Position numbers and translations under genes: made by a program. 64,000 nt of DNA, taken from contig JAPTHN010000001.1 in NCBI GenBank assembly GCA_026936325.1, positions 72,534,380-72,598,379 on the forward strand, written 5' to 3'. A model generated the notes under the pieces. That model saw nothing but the letters and a program-made list of their open reading frames with translations. It did not search any database and was not told the DNA's origin. This document shows, one piece after another, positions 41,401 through 51,667 of the stretch. How positions within the stretch are numbered: the stretch's first letter is position 1; the number at the start of each line of letters is the position of its first letter. Source of the stretch: Platynereis dumerilii (lineage: Eukaryota; Annelida; Polychaeta; Phyllodocida; Nereididae).

Positions 41401-43842
41401 GTTCTGTGGCACCTGGTAGTTCCGTGGCACCAGGTAGTTCTGTTGTTGCAAGTAGCACCACGACTCAGGCAACCACAACGACTCAGGCCACCACCACAAC
41501 ACAAGCAACTACCACTACACAAGCAACTACAACCACACAACCGACTACAACAACACAAGCAACTACCACAACACAAGCAACTACCACCACACAACCAACC
41601 ACCACAACACAAGCAACTACCACCACACAACCAACCACAACGACACAACCAACCACAACGACACAACCAACCACAACGACACAACCAACCACAACAACAC
41701 AACCGACTACAACAACACAAGCAACTACCACCACACAACCCACTACCACAACACAAGCAACAACCACACAACCGACTACCACCACACAAGCAACTACAAC
41801 CACACAACCGACTACCACCACACAAGCAACTACCACGACACAACCTACTACTACAACACAAACCACTACTACCACACAGCCAACCACAACGACACAAGCA
41901 ACTACCACCACACAACCAACCACCACAACACAAGCAACTACCACAACACAACCAACCACAACGACACAAGCAACCACTACTACACAAGCCACCACAACAA
42001 CAGCAACTACAAACAGCCCGAACACAACACCTCCAACCAGTAAGTGACTTCCTTATAAGAATCAAATTTTATTCTCAAATATTGAGGCAATTTTCACATT
42101 TTCACATTATTATTAGCTATATGTCTCTGAAAGCTAGCACTTTCAGTCAGCAGCAATACCTTTTCCCATTTCAGGCAACATATGCAGACCAGGTGGAGTA
42201 GTTTTTTCAGGAGTCAGAACAACAGAAATCGCCAAATCAGGCTTAATAAGTTTTGACAGGGTGAGTGGAAGCACCATCAGGCTATAATTTCTTCAAAAAA
42301 GACAAGAAAATCACACATTCATAAGCTGATTTTTTAAAATCGATATAGTTAGCTACCTCAAGTTAAGTTCTGTAGAACTTTCATCTAACTACCTCAAATG
42401 AAAGAGGTCTTGTGAAAAATTTGGTCACAAATTTTATTAAGCATCTTGTATACTGATTAGGAGTTGTTGTTTAAAACATTCATTAGGTCTAAATGATTAT
42501 AAGTTGTTTTTTTTAAATTACTATAATATCAAAACTTATCAGACATGAACTTTCTGTCTTGTAGACACTTGCAAACCTTGGAAATGCTTTCAATAGTGGT
42601 TATTTCGAAGCTCCTTGCAATGGCATCTACCGAATTGAGCTCAATTTTGAATATGGCTACAGCTTGGAGGGAACAAACATTGAAATTGTCAAGGATGGAA
42701 TTGTTGTGATGAGAAGACTGGTTGCTAACCCTTGCGATTGTGATGGAAAGGTGAGTTCTTATTTTTCAATTAAAACAATATAAATATACACTTGGGACAC
42801 CTGTAAATGTACAAATTGCTGATCATATTGATTTTAAATACCTGAACATCCAGGTGAATTTCCAAGGTTGCTCTCTTCTATCCTAGCCTGTTCGTTAATG
42901 TTCAATAAAAAATTGCACTTTGTCCAGAAGAATCATCTTCTATCCAAGCCTGCTAATTAATTTTCAATAAAAAATGCACAATGTTCTGAGTTTATTGAGT
43001 TTGAGTTTATTGAGTTTGAGTTTATTGAGTTTGAGTTTTTTTTATTTTTTTTAGTTTATTGAGTTTATTGAGTTGCGAACTTTTCTGTCCAATTGTCTTC
43101 TTTCCCAACCAGCCAGTCCTTTTCAATAAAAGTAGCGCAATGCACAGACAAATTGACATCTATCCCAGCTTGCCAGTTACAGTCAATGAATGACAAGTAC
43201 CTACTTACATTCAGCTTCTTGTGGACATAAAGACTTCAGAACAGGCCCTACTCACTCATTGCATTGAAAAAACTGCCAATTTGTAATGGCAGTAATTTTC
43301 CCTCATTGACACTCAATTGGTGACTTGTTTTGAGAGCATTGAAATTGATTACGAGTCATAGAGAATAACATGGCATGGATTGGCAATTTAGGAATATGAC
43401 CTTACAAGAAACATTCAGTCCAATTCTCTAAGCACTTGCTATTCATAGACAGTGTAATTGTATTTCATCCTGGCCAGCCAGTTAATTTTTAATATACAGG
43501 AAACTTTTAAGCTTTGAAGGTATGTTTTTTTATTTAACTTGCACAATGCTCTGACCAATTATTGTCTTCTGTCCAAGCCTGCCAGTCAATTTTCAATAAA
43601 AGTTGCACCAAGCTCAAATGGACACTTATCACGATATCAGGGTTTTTTTTTTAAACATAATTAAACAAATGCCATCATTGACTAATTCACAATAATGTGC
43701 CTTTTCCTTACAGGTTTTCGAGTTCAGCCAGCTATTGCAATTGGAATTTGGCCAGAAAGTGTGGATTCGTTCTGATGGCAAGGATGGTTTGCATGGAGAG
43801 TACCACTATGTTGCGATCACACTTATCGAATCTTGGGACTAA
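38423..43842 (+). CDS. secreted mucin-like C1q-domain protein (five exons)
   Basis: Five exons (38423-38489, 41161-42039, 42175-42260, 42565-42750, 43714-43842) join in frame through GT-AG introns to give 448 residues. Residues 1-19 are a signal peptide (MGRMWIFFLFAGLLVTSSA). Residues about 24-55 form a short charged, helix-prone segment. Residues about 64-121 are Val-Pro-Gly-Ser-Ser type repeats, and about 122-305 are Thr-rich units (TTTTQA, TTTTQP), a mucin-like tract suited to O-glycosylation. Residues about 320-448 are a C1q domain (GLISFDR, LANLGNAFNSGYFEAPCNGIY, LEFGQKVWIRSDG, YVAITLIES). C1q-domain proteins of invertebrates often act as secreted pattern-recognition lectins. No collagen stretch is present; the mucin tract takes its place. 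The intron 1 donor and exon 2 acceptor share phase 1. Confidence 0.9.
38627..39157. mobile_element. ~530 bp MITE in intron 1 with repeated TAACACCAGTGAC motif
   Basis: Left end TGTCACTGGTGTTG, right end AACACCAGTGACA: inverted ends. The motif (TAACACCAGTGAC or complement, with small variants) occurs about seven times, at both ends and at about 38683, 38759, 38783, 38800 and 38951. No coding frame. Multiple copies near the ends resemble transposase-binding subterminal repeats. Confidence 0.75.
39653..40212 (-). mobile_element. family-X repeat, copy D (partial), in intron 1
   Basis: Starts ACCTTCAGGGAACGAAGTTC, then a GC block GGGCGGGCGTCCAGGCGG and several internal units with GGTCTAGTTGTGCC. 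The end lies near 40212 without the ACATAGGCTGCG terminus, so the copy is incomplete. Some units inside are in opposite orientation (39950-40170), so it was rearranged. Confidence 0.75.
41161..42039 (+). CDS. C1q-protein exon 2 (helical segment, Ser/Pro repeats, Thr-rich mucin tract)
   Basis: The acceptor is TGGATTTCAG at 41160. The exon reads DSKVRELLRMLSLLENEV, then VAPGSS-type units and about 30 Thr-rich units of 15 bp (ACAACACAAGCAACT and close variants). It ends at ACCA/GTAAGT (42040). The repeat region is itself a minisatellite, 41290-42010, so allele length is likely to vary. Long Val/Cys-rich and Gln/Pro-rich open frames overlapping it in other frames are by-products of the repeat. 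Confidence 0.88.
42175..42260 (+). CDS. C1q-protein exon 3 (start of C1q domain)
   Basis: Acceptor CCCATTTCAG. The exon encodes SNICRPGGVVFSGVRTTEIA then KSGLISFDR, ending at AGG/GTGAGT. The splice phase matches both neighbours. Confidence 0.85.
42565..42750 (+). CDS. C1q-protein exon 4 (core of C1q domain)
   Basis: Acceptor GTCTTGTAG. The exon encodes TLANLGNAFNSGYFEAPCNG, IYRIELNFEYGY and on to NPCDCDGK. The G.F..P..GIY pattern is the C1q signature region. Donor AAG/GTGAGT. Confidence 0.88.
42960..43075. repeat. TTTATTGAGTTTGAG microsatellite in intron 4
   Basis: Tandem TTGAGTTTATTGAG units interrupted by a T-rich stretch. Phrases such as TTTTCAATAAAA recur through intron 4 (42896, 42960, 43120, 43597), which suggests a degraded tandem repeat with a long period. 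Confidence 0.65.
43714..43842 (+). CDS. C1q-protein exon 5 (C-terminal strands)
   Basis: Acceptor TTCCTTACAG. The exon encodes VFEFSQLLQLEFGQKVWIRS, then a loop and YVAITLIESWD, with the stop at 43840-43842. LEFGQKVWI corresponds to the LKPGDQVWV strand of C1q domains, and the final hydrophobic strand closes the jelly roll. Confidence 0.88.
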   Translation, partial: VFEFSQLLQLEFGQKVWIRSDGKDGLHGEYHYVAITLIESWD

Positions 43843-44244
43843 TGAGACATGCTTTTAAAAATTTTACAGTAAATAATGCCAGTGTGAACAAGCAAAATTT
43901 TCTACCACACACTTTCACCAAGTCATCTGAGCTATTTTTGTAACTCTATTAAATCATAAACATTAAAAGCATTTGTATAACTTCAAATTATTATGAAGGT
44001 CTCATTCACCTAGCCCAATGAAATAGAAATGTCAAGTTGCTGATGAGAAAAATGCAAAATTCAACAACATTGTAATATAAAATGTTATGTAAAATAAAAT
44101 TTACTATAGCCGGAGAATGACAGATATTCAATTGCAGACACAATAAAACAACATACAAGAAATACAAATCAACAAGTTGGTCATGAATAATATAACAAAA
44201 TGATGGTGAAATCTGCTCAAAACAGACCGCTTTGGCCAAGCGGG

Positions 44245-45546
44245 CTACGTGTAACTCCGCTCCTTTGAGTTAGGCGGAATCAACCTTTTCAGTTTGTTGA
44301 CAAATTCTCGCGTGCTGAAAGTGCCGTCTCCCCATTTCCAGTGATTGTCATTCTCAGTCGACGGACCTTTTTTGTAGTAGTAATCTAACATTTCCTGTGT
44401 TATTTTAGGGGACTTGTTGAAAACTATATGAAAATAAACGGGCAGATTTAGAGTCACTTTGTGTGCCTTCAATGTGGTTGACCTCCTGTGCTGGGCTTTA
44501 GCCTGGGCAGCATAGAATGAGTGCCAATGTTTCCAAACTAATTCTAACACAGCAGATTTTTCAGGTAAGAAGTCCATCCACCTCATGGCAGCTCCATGGA
44601 CTCCAACCATAATATCAGTACACATTATCACATCAAACTGTTGTTTCACAGAAAGGTCTGACAGTACGACAATATTCACATTATATCCAGCGTCAATCGC
44701 TGCTTCTTTCATATCCTTAACATTAGCTATCCTTCGCGTTCTGCGATCAATAATTGTCACTTTCCTTTTTGTCGACTTTGGACATATGACGTCAAAAGCT
44801 TTCTTGAAGTGATTCCGCTTATCTTCTCGTGAAAATCCTTTTCCGTAAAATCCAAACACTGCATTGTAAAAGCACGAGTGGGGCTTTGAATTTTTGTAGT
44901 GGATGTGCTCTTTCTTAACGGGTAAAGCGAAGAGAATATCCTGATACCGAGCAGGGTTATGTCCACCTGTCCTGGTTTGTTTCTTCCAATAATCCATATC
45001 ATAAAACAACTGGGGGACATCAGATGTCCCTAACATGCCAACTGCCTTCATGACACCGAATAAACCATTAATGGAATCCTGCCAGAAGTGGTGGAGATTA
45101 CCGTCCAAGAAATGAGTGATGAAAAATGCTGCTGTCGTGTAACTGTATTCGTTTCCTAGAGGTAGCGGAAGAGTACTATATTCAATTGGCCATACTGAGG
45201 TCTGCTTTGGATAAAGCTTTCCTGCCTTGACAGAAATATTTTCTTTCTTGTTGTGTTTGCTATTGTAAACCACCAACTTCACTCCCCCTCCATCCTCATC
45301 GGGTTCCGTGCACAGGTCATGGAGGATGGCAATCCTGTCCTTAACATTGAAGGTTTTGTGAATGTACTTAGGTTTCTGCGCATCCACTACATCATCAATA
45401 TGGTCCACTTGTGAGTTTTCTTTAGGAACAGTTGCAGGAGGTATTTCAGAATAATTAGCAGGGTTTTGATGAGCAACAAAAAACAGACTGAACCCACAGA
45501 TAAGAACAAGACCTCCTCCAACTGCAATCCGTTTGAGTCTTCCCAT
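44245..45546 (-). CDS. GT61-family glycosyltransferase, type II membrane protein
   Basis: A 433-codon single exon. Residues 8-25 (AVGGGLVLICGFSLFFVA) form a membrane anchor after a basic start, typical of a Golgi or ER type II enzyme. The catalytic part has the features of family GT61 (EOGT/POMGNT2 relatives, DUF563): HHFWQDSINGLFG (152-164), TIIDRRTRRIAN (264-275), and the signature SDLSVKQQFDVIMCTDIMVG then VHGAAMRWMDFLPEKSAVLE (about 296-335), matching HGAGLTHLLFLP in EOGT. Potential N-glycosylation sites are NYS (31) and NIS (103). The donor is probably UDP-GlcNAc or UDP-xylose by family, but the acceptor cannot be read. A TTTTGTAG acceptor ends 7 bases before the ATG, so a 5' UTR intron is possible. 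The gene is convergent with the C1q gene, about 400 bases from its stop. The absence of coding introns is odd next to the five-exon neighbour and may reflect a retrogene origin. Confidence 0.88.
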   Translation of the reverse strand: MGRLKRIAVGGGLVLICGFSLFFVAHQNPANYSEIPPATVPKENSQVDHIDDVVDAQKPKYIHKTFNVKDRIAILHDLCTEPDEDGGGVKLVVYNSKHNKKENISVKAGKLYPKQTSVWPIEYSTLPLPLGNEYSYTTAAFFITHFLDGNLHHFWQDSINGLFGVMKAVGMLGTSDVPQLFYDMDYWKKQTRTGGHNPARYQDILFALPVKKEHIHYKNSKPHSCFYNAVFGFYGKGFSREDKRNHFKKAFDVICPKSTKRKVTIIDRRTRRIANVKDMKEAAIDAGYNVNIVVLSDLSVKQQFDVIMCTDIMVGVHGAAMRWMDFLPEKSAVLELVWKHWHSFYAAQAKAQHRRSTTLKAHKVTLNLPVYFHIVFNKSPKITQEMLDYYYKKGPSTENDNHWKWGDGTFSTREFVNKLKRLIPPNSKERSYT

Positions 45547-46916
45547 CGTCTACCTACAAAATGGAGAAGATGCATTGAATTAATAGCTTCTTCCTAATTG
45601 TGTAGATCCATAATATTCAACCCTACAGAATTTATTTGTAATAATTTTACAAGGTCTATCTGTTATAACATCAACGTGCCTTCTGTAAAATTGACAACTA
45701 CTTTCAAGAAATTTTGTCAAAAAATTATGTCAAACAGCAAGATGGCAAGAATAAGCAAGATGTCTCTATGTGTAATAAGACATTTGCCTGCAAAATGGGG
45801 GGATACTGGAGTGATGGTTGTATATCAGATATCAGTGTCTGAAACAATACATACAAGGCTAAGGTGGTGTGCCACAAGAGAACATCTACCTGCAATATGG
45901 AGGAGCTATTTTGTGATAAAAATTTAGATGGTGCTTCAAACCTTGCAATAAAGTATCACTTGTAAAACTTTTGAATACTGCAAGTATACTGAACCACAAA
46001 AAAGGGTACAATTCTGAATTTTTAATAACTCTTGCAGTTACCCATCAAGAAACATAGATCTGTTTAAACTTACAATTATAAATTATGCCTTGAGAGAATA
46101 AAATCACCTGTATCTTTTTTAAAACATTAAATAAAATCACCTTTATTGTTTGTACGTAAAAAAGATGAAAACCTCCTAAATATCATTAAGTCCCATTTGA
46201 AGTTTTGTTGCCATTTATAAGCTCAAACATAAAATTCAGTAATTCAAATGAACACAGACATCAAAAGAAAAGAATACCTACATGTGCAGCGTTTTGTGAC
46301 AAGTTTTGGATAGAAGTAGGGTATAACGGTTCAGTTGAGAAAGTACAGAATGTATGCTTGAGTGGACCTATAGCCAATGCATTGGAGCAGGTTAAAGGCA
46401 TGAACTGGGGTGAACTTACAGTAAATATGCACAAAATTGCCCCTGTAAGAACACTACTTATACAAATATTATTATAATTTTAATTATAAAATATATATAT
46501 ATTAAAAACTACAAATGCCCATTGTGGCGAAACAGGGTATTAAATTTTAAAAACTGTGTGTAGTTAAGTGATGCAATGTGGCTGCCATGGTGTCCAAGAT
46601 AAGAGTCCAAAATGTTGCCAAAGTCCAAGATGTTGCCACATTTCCAGATATTCCTACAGTCCATGATGCTCCCCCCTTTTAAAATCCCTTAATTGAAGAA
46701 TTGATGGGAGAACCGGGATTTTTGTAGACTTAGATTCTAAATCATGGAAACTCTCACTGGTCATGCCGATTCACAGATTTAACCCCTTAATAAATGGATA
46801 AACTGGTATCGTATGCTCTACCCCCTACACAGAAGGCCGAATGGAGGAACTTGTTTTATTTCTCCCAAGCCGAGATTTCAGCTGATGCTTCTGAAACAAC
46901 AGTTAAGCTGGTATTT
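45547..46916. other. region upstream of GT61 with one weak candidate exon
   Basis: No known domains. At 46275-46445 (plus strand) an open stretch encodes CAAFCDKFWIEVGYNGSVEK, then VQNVCLSGPIANALEQ and WGELTVNMHKIAP, followed by a donor-like CCT/GTAAGA. Its composition is protein-like, but I recognise no family and see no partner exon. It could be an isolated exon or a relic. Confidence 0.3.
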
Positions 46917-47043
46917 GTATAGGTTATACAACGAATTTGAGGTGTGCAACTAACATTTCAGGTGGTTATTTACCGAGGGCTTTAGCCCGAGGTAAATAAC
47001 CCCTGAAATGTTAGTTATACACCGAAATTGAGTTATATAAGCG
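46917..47043. repeat. hairpin H4
   Basis: Arms with CAACTAACATTTCAGGTGGT then TATTTACC face the complement GGTAAATAACCCCTGAAATG then TTAGTT around GAGGGCTTTAGCCCGAGG. A second small palindrome (GGTATAACTAACAAATCCGT then TAGTTATACC) lies at 47174-47203, so the whole element may run to about 47250. Confidence 0.8.
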
Positions 47044-47249
47044 ACTTATACTCCATATATATGACTCCTGAAAGATTTTTAACAGAATTTTGTATTTTTG
47101 TTGTCATTTTTTGGTGCGTTGTTTGCAGAAAAAACAGTACAACAGGCTAACTTAATCCCCAACAGTGGTATAACTAACAAATCCGTTAGTTATACCACGG
47201 CAAAAGACAATAGAAAACTGTCTTGGTGGAGTATAAAACTATCTTTTTA

Positions 47250-48303
47250 AATTCTCAAATTCTAATTTTGAGGTTCACATGAACTATAAATAAATCACAA
47301 AAGGAACGTCTGTGCAACATGAGCAATGTCACAGTGTTTGCTGCATATCATAATATGTGGCAGCATCTTGTGCCATACACAGATAATAATAATCTCCGAA
47401 ATAGATTTTTAAAATAAAACACCTTTCTCGACTCTCTGCATTATAAGCTTCCACATGATACCAAAACTTGCTCGCTACCAGTGGCAGTGATGTCGAGGGG
47501 TTCGGCAATTTCTACTGGCCTGAGGTCACATGTCACAAAGTCGTACAATTTGCATTGCATGGCTGTTTTGAACCAAAAAATTTTTCTTTAAAAAAGTCTT
47601 AAATAGACCCAGGACAAGCTATTAAAACCAAAATCAACCAAGATCATTCAATAATTAGGTCTGTATATCGCATTAAAATAGTTTTGCACCTCACCAATCA
47701 ACGTAAAATCCAAATTTCAAATGGGTTTTTTCTCAAAAACTAATTCATAAAGCTGCTGTGAAATACAAAGTACTCCACGTATCACCATGAAATAACTGTC
47801 ACTGAAGTTGGCCAAGATCATAATCTTAGACCACCTTGCAGATTGGCGGTCCACTTGAAAAATTAATTTTCTTATTTCAATTTGCAACTGGCTTTGCCAC
47901 ATCATTGACAGTTTTCTGTTGGTCTCCTAATCTTCTTATTTGATGAAGTACCTTAAGTCATTTAATTTGTTTGTTTATTGCCACCTATGCTGCTAGATAT
48001 GATAAGCACTGAATCAACTGATTAATCATAACTGACACAAACAAAAACATTTTTAAGCCAGTGACATCACACGACCAAGTTGAAAGTTAATTTTGAAACT
48101 GTTTGGGCCGCCAATCTGCAAACAGCTATAATGATTTGACCAGTGAAATGATGTATCTCTCCCCAAAACAGTTATACAGATCCATAAAGTTATGATACAG
48201 CATCCCACAAAAAACTTTTTCAAGCATGTCTTTAGAACTGAGCTAGAAGTTTGGGTTCATCTCAAAATCTCAAGTAAAAGGTTTCAAAACATTATCAATA
48301 TAC
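47250..48303. other. intergenic DNA, no gene seen
   Basis: No recognisable coding sequence. Phrases around 47700-47900 and 48060-48200 resemble each other in inverted form (GACCACCTTGCAGATTGGCG and GGGCCGCCAATCTGCAAACA), suggesting another degraded inverted-repeat element. Confidence 0.45.
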
Positions 48304-48308
48304 CTAAG
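48304..48308. repeat. target-site duplication CTAAG, left
   Basis: CTAAG at 48304-48308 is repeated at 50993-50997, directly outside the inverted ends of the 2.7 kb element. Confidence 0.75.
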
Positions 48309-48729
48309 CACTGTGCACTAACGAGGGGGGTACCCTCGCCATCAGAGCAGCCATTACAACACTCGATTCAAAGTAATTTTCTGTCATCCTGAGATTATTT
48401 CGTCAAATCCAAATCCTATATTTATCAAACATGTAGTTTTAATGTTAAGCTAACCATTGGGCAAGCAATCCACATGTTATAGGTCACAGAATTATCAGAT
48501 TTTGCTTTTGAAATACATCGTAAGGGCGAGGGTAACCACTAAAGCTTCTCGAGGGTACCACCATTTCCAATAATTGTCATGGTGAGGGTACCACCTGAAA
48601 TGACTGGTCTATAAATATTTCTTTTTTGCTGTTAAGCCATTGTTTACGTGTGACATAAGTAATAATGACTAGATAGATAAGACAGAAAAGAAAGACAGAT
48701 AAGAAAAAAAAGGAGATAGACAGATATAT

Positions 48730-48735
<6 letters not shown>

Positions 48736-48765
<30 letters not shown>

Positions 48766-48782
48766 GATACTATCACAGTTAC

Positions 48783-48830
<48 letters not shown>
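48736..48830. repeat. (GATA)n microsatellite
   Basis: Tandem GATA units, interrupted at about 48769-48783. Confidence 0.95.
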
Positions 48831-49137
48831 ATCAGCTGCGAATACAGGAAATACGCCCGGAGCCCCCTGTCTGGATCCGCCATTGTACAATGTGCACATA
48901 CATACATACGGGATGGCCATTTCGAGGGGGGCCAGAGGGGGGTCCTGTTGTTATTTTGCTCTGATTTTTTAACATGTTAAGAATGTGACCGGGGCAGTTG
49001 ATCTGCCATGATATTGGTTAGAATTTGCTCTGACTTGCTATTTGCCCTGATGCCAGGAGGGCTGCAGCCTCCTGGTCCCCGTGAAATGTGCCTATGGACA
49101 GACAGATAGAGCGATATAGACTGACAGAGTGATAGAT

Positions 49138-49182
49138 CGATAGATAGATAGATAGATAGATGGTTAGATCGATTGATCAATT

Positions 49183-49230
<48 letters not shown>

Positions 49231-49246
49231 GATAGATAGATAGATA
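49138..49246. repeat. (GATA)n microsatellite
   Basis: Tandem GATA units with an ATCGATTGATCA interruption near 49166-49180. The two GATA arrays inside one element may derive from a local duplication. Confidence 0.95.
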
Positions 49247-49939
49247 CTTAATCTGAATGTTTAATTTGCATTCATTTTATCAGTCATGTTTATCTCAATT
49301 TACTTTTATTAATGATATTGAGGCAGATCCCATTTTGCACTTACAATGTAGGCCTACCACGCATCAGCTCATCTGTGTTTGGTCATCACAATTTTAGAGG
49401 CAACACAAGACCCGTTATATCTCAATTCTTCACTATCTCAGATGGAGAATAAGCTAAATAACTGATTCATTGAATAAACTTTATTTTTCAAAGCTTTTAT
49501 GTAGGCCTGACTGTGTGTATATATATATATATATCCATCTAACTAACTTGTTTTTATATACAAGTTCATGAAGTTAAAGCCACAACTTGATTCTTCCACA
49601 GTGGGGCCAAGGCTGTGTCCCATGAGTGAACAAACAATTGATCTATTGGTGCAGAATCGAAGGAAGCACAGCCAGCCAACATGGCTTCATATCACAGCAG
49701 TGTTCAAACCTAGACCAACAGAACCTGTTACTTCAATTTCAAGAAGTATAAGTTTCTGTTACAGGTGTTTTCATTACCATGCGATTCTGGTCATTCACAG
49801 TTGCCTGAGAGGGATCAATGCAATGTATATACTTGCTACGTTTCATATATTAGCTGTGTGACGTTCTGTTGTTACTAAACCAATAAGATGAAGCAAAAAT
49901 GCCACGTTTTTAGTGTATAAAGAGCCTTAGAATCGCATA

Positions 49940-50287
49940 CTAATGAAATTGCCTGTAAAGGATAGTGAAACGTAGCAAATACAGTTCATGAGATTGGTTG
50001 AGGCATTGAATACATGACATAAAACTCATTTGAATGGCATAAAACCGTATTTAAATTGCAACTGACGTGTCCAGAAACAGCAATGAATGTCTGTATTCAC
50101 CTGCTAATCTGATTTAAGTTGTCAAACTCCACTGCTCACTGAAGCAGAATAATACATTTGTCATAACTTTCTACATTCAACTTACAAATTTGGAGGACAT
50201 TTTATTGCTCAGGGTCCAATCAGATTAGCTGAAAATGCTACGTAGACAGTAAGAAAACTAGCCAGAGAAACTCATACTAATCTGCAG
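49940..50287. mobile_element. MITE family M364, second copy
   Basis: Inverted relative to the copy at 27743-28106. It shares GCAAATACAGTTCATG, GATTGGTTGAGG, CTACGTAGAC and GAAACTCATACT. The right end CTGCAG is followed by TA at 50288-50289. The left boundary is uncertain. Confidence 0.65.
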
Positions 50288-50557
50288 TAATCAAACAGTG
50301 GCACAGAAGCAACCGGTAGAATGGGTAAGCCTATTGTGCAACAGTTTTCTCATTGGGGGTTAATTAATTTTAAGATTCTTCTTTATTGATAGGTATTGCA
50401 ATTGTGTTCTTAATTGGAGTTCCTGATTGGTATAATTACTTCAGAAGTGCATTCATGTGTCAGTACATGATGTTATCTATTGATAAGCTGATTCATTGCT
50501 TTTTCCCTGCGACTGTTGGCTCAGATTGCTCTGATTGCTCAGTCAATATCTTGCATT

Positions 50558-50776
50558 ACCCTCGCCAACCCTGTTTTTGGTGGGTACCCTCGCCAACCGG
50601 AAGTGACCCTCGCCCTAATCTTACAGTACCCTCGCCATTTTCGGTGTTGGTACCCTCGCCAAAATGCTAGTACCCTCGCCAAAAACGTGCTGGTACCCTC
50701 GCCAAAAAGCTGGTACCCTCGCCAAAATCGCTGGTACCCTCGCCCGACCATTTTTCATTTTTTGCGGTACCCTCGC
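50558..50776. repeat. array of ACCCTCGCC motifs
   Basis: Ten copies of ACCCTCGCC, most preceded by GT and followed by AA, spaced by 10-25 bases over about 220 bases. The spacing is irregular, so this is not a simple tandem repeat. The same motif sits in both terminal repeats of the enclosing element. Confidence 0.9.
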
Positions 50777-50992
50777 CTCGAGTGATTTCTTATTTCATAA
50801 ATATCTTACTTCATCTTGCATGTTTGAATCTGATGCTTTGCAATTATTAATTCCACAAATCATTTAACCTATCTTCGCAATTTGAAGACCTCACTCTTCA
50901 TAAATGCCTTGCAATTTCACTTTGAAATCACGAATCAGGAATTGTAATGGCTACCCTGATGGCGAGGGTACCCCCCACGTTAGTGCACAGTG

Positions 50993-50997
50993 CTAAG
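50993..50997. repeat. target-site duplication CTAAG, right
   Basis: Partner of 48304-48308. Confidence 0.75.
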
Positions 50998-51384
50998 AAC
51001 TAATCCAAACATCTCACTTCAACTAGAATTTGTGTCGCAAGCGGAACACATGCGAGTTCACTATGCGTATGTTGTTTTGCCATTTTTGTGAGTGGATTCT
51101 TGGGGAAAATGGTGTAGAATTTGGGGCCTAGATTTTCATACATGATCAGAGAAATAGAACAGACAATAAACTTAGCAGTGGTATCACCAGGAGGGGTGGG
51201 CGGTGCAGTAAAAAAGAAAGTACAAGCGGCTTACAACAAATTATGTCAATAGCAGGAAGGCCAGATCTAAAAGGTATTGAGATCAGTAGCATAACCATTA
51301 GGGGGGGGGGGTGAGAGGGCAGGGGGGACAACTTGCCCCCTGAACAGATTTTGGGGAAATTTCTGCAGATGTATTAGCAAGATT

Positions 51385-51490
51385 AGAAACGAAAATGGGG
51401 AAATGGTAAGAAAAATGGAGAAATTATGAGCAAAATGGGTAAATGGTAAGCAAAATGTGGAAATTATAAGAAAAATGGGGAAAAGGTAAG
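51385..51490. repeat. short GAAAAATGGGGAAATGGTAA minisatellite
   Basis: Four to five degenerate tandem units built on AAATGGGGAAATGGTAAGCA. A G-run lies just upstream at 51301-51311. Confidence 0.7.
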
Positions 51491-51667
51491 AGCCTTGGGC
51501 TCCCAATTGTTGGGACCCAGGTTCGGAAGCTCTCCACAAAATATTTTTTGCTTTGCTGAAACAATTCTTTGTCGCATCCCTCAATCTTCAGATATATATC
51601 AAAGTAGGAACTCCTAGTACAGGGTGAATTTCCTATAAATCTAAAATGGTAAGTTTAAAAATGTATT

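Larger units (their letters stand above)
48309..50992. mobile_element. 2.7 kb TIR element with GGTACCCTCGCC terminal and subterminal motifs
   Basis: The ends are inverted repeats of about 50 bp: CACTGTGCACTAACGAGGGG then GGTACCCTCGCCATC, and the complement with T for A at one place. CTAAG flanks both sides. Just inside the left end, degenerate GGGCGAGGGTAACC, CGAGGGTACC and GTGAGGGTACCACC lie at 48529-48593. At the right, ten ACCCTCGCC motifs, mostly as GTACCCTCGCC, occupy 50558-50776. The interior holds two GATA microsatellites and a copy of MITE family M364. No transposase frame is seen. The dense motif array near the end looks like a binding array; that is inference. Confidence 0.85.

Noticed and set aside
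41385-42201. Long Cys/Val-rich minus-strand and Gln/Pro-rich plus-strand open frames
   Set aside because: By-products of the 15-bp coding minisatellite; the Thr-rich frame is the one that splices in frame into the C1q exons.
48729-49180. Ser/Ile/Tyr-Leu repeat open frames
   Set aside because: Translations of GATA microsatellites.
50558-50776. CRISPR-like array of ACCCTCGCC
   Set aside because: Motif too short, spacers irregular and not unique in type, and it lies within a transposable element.
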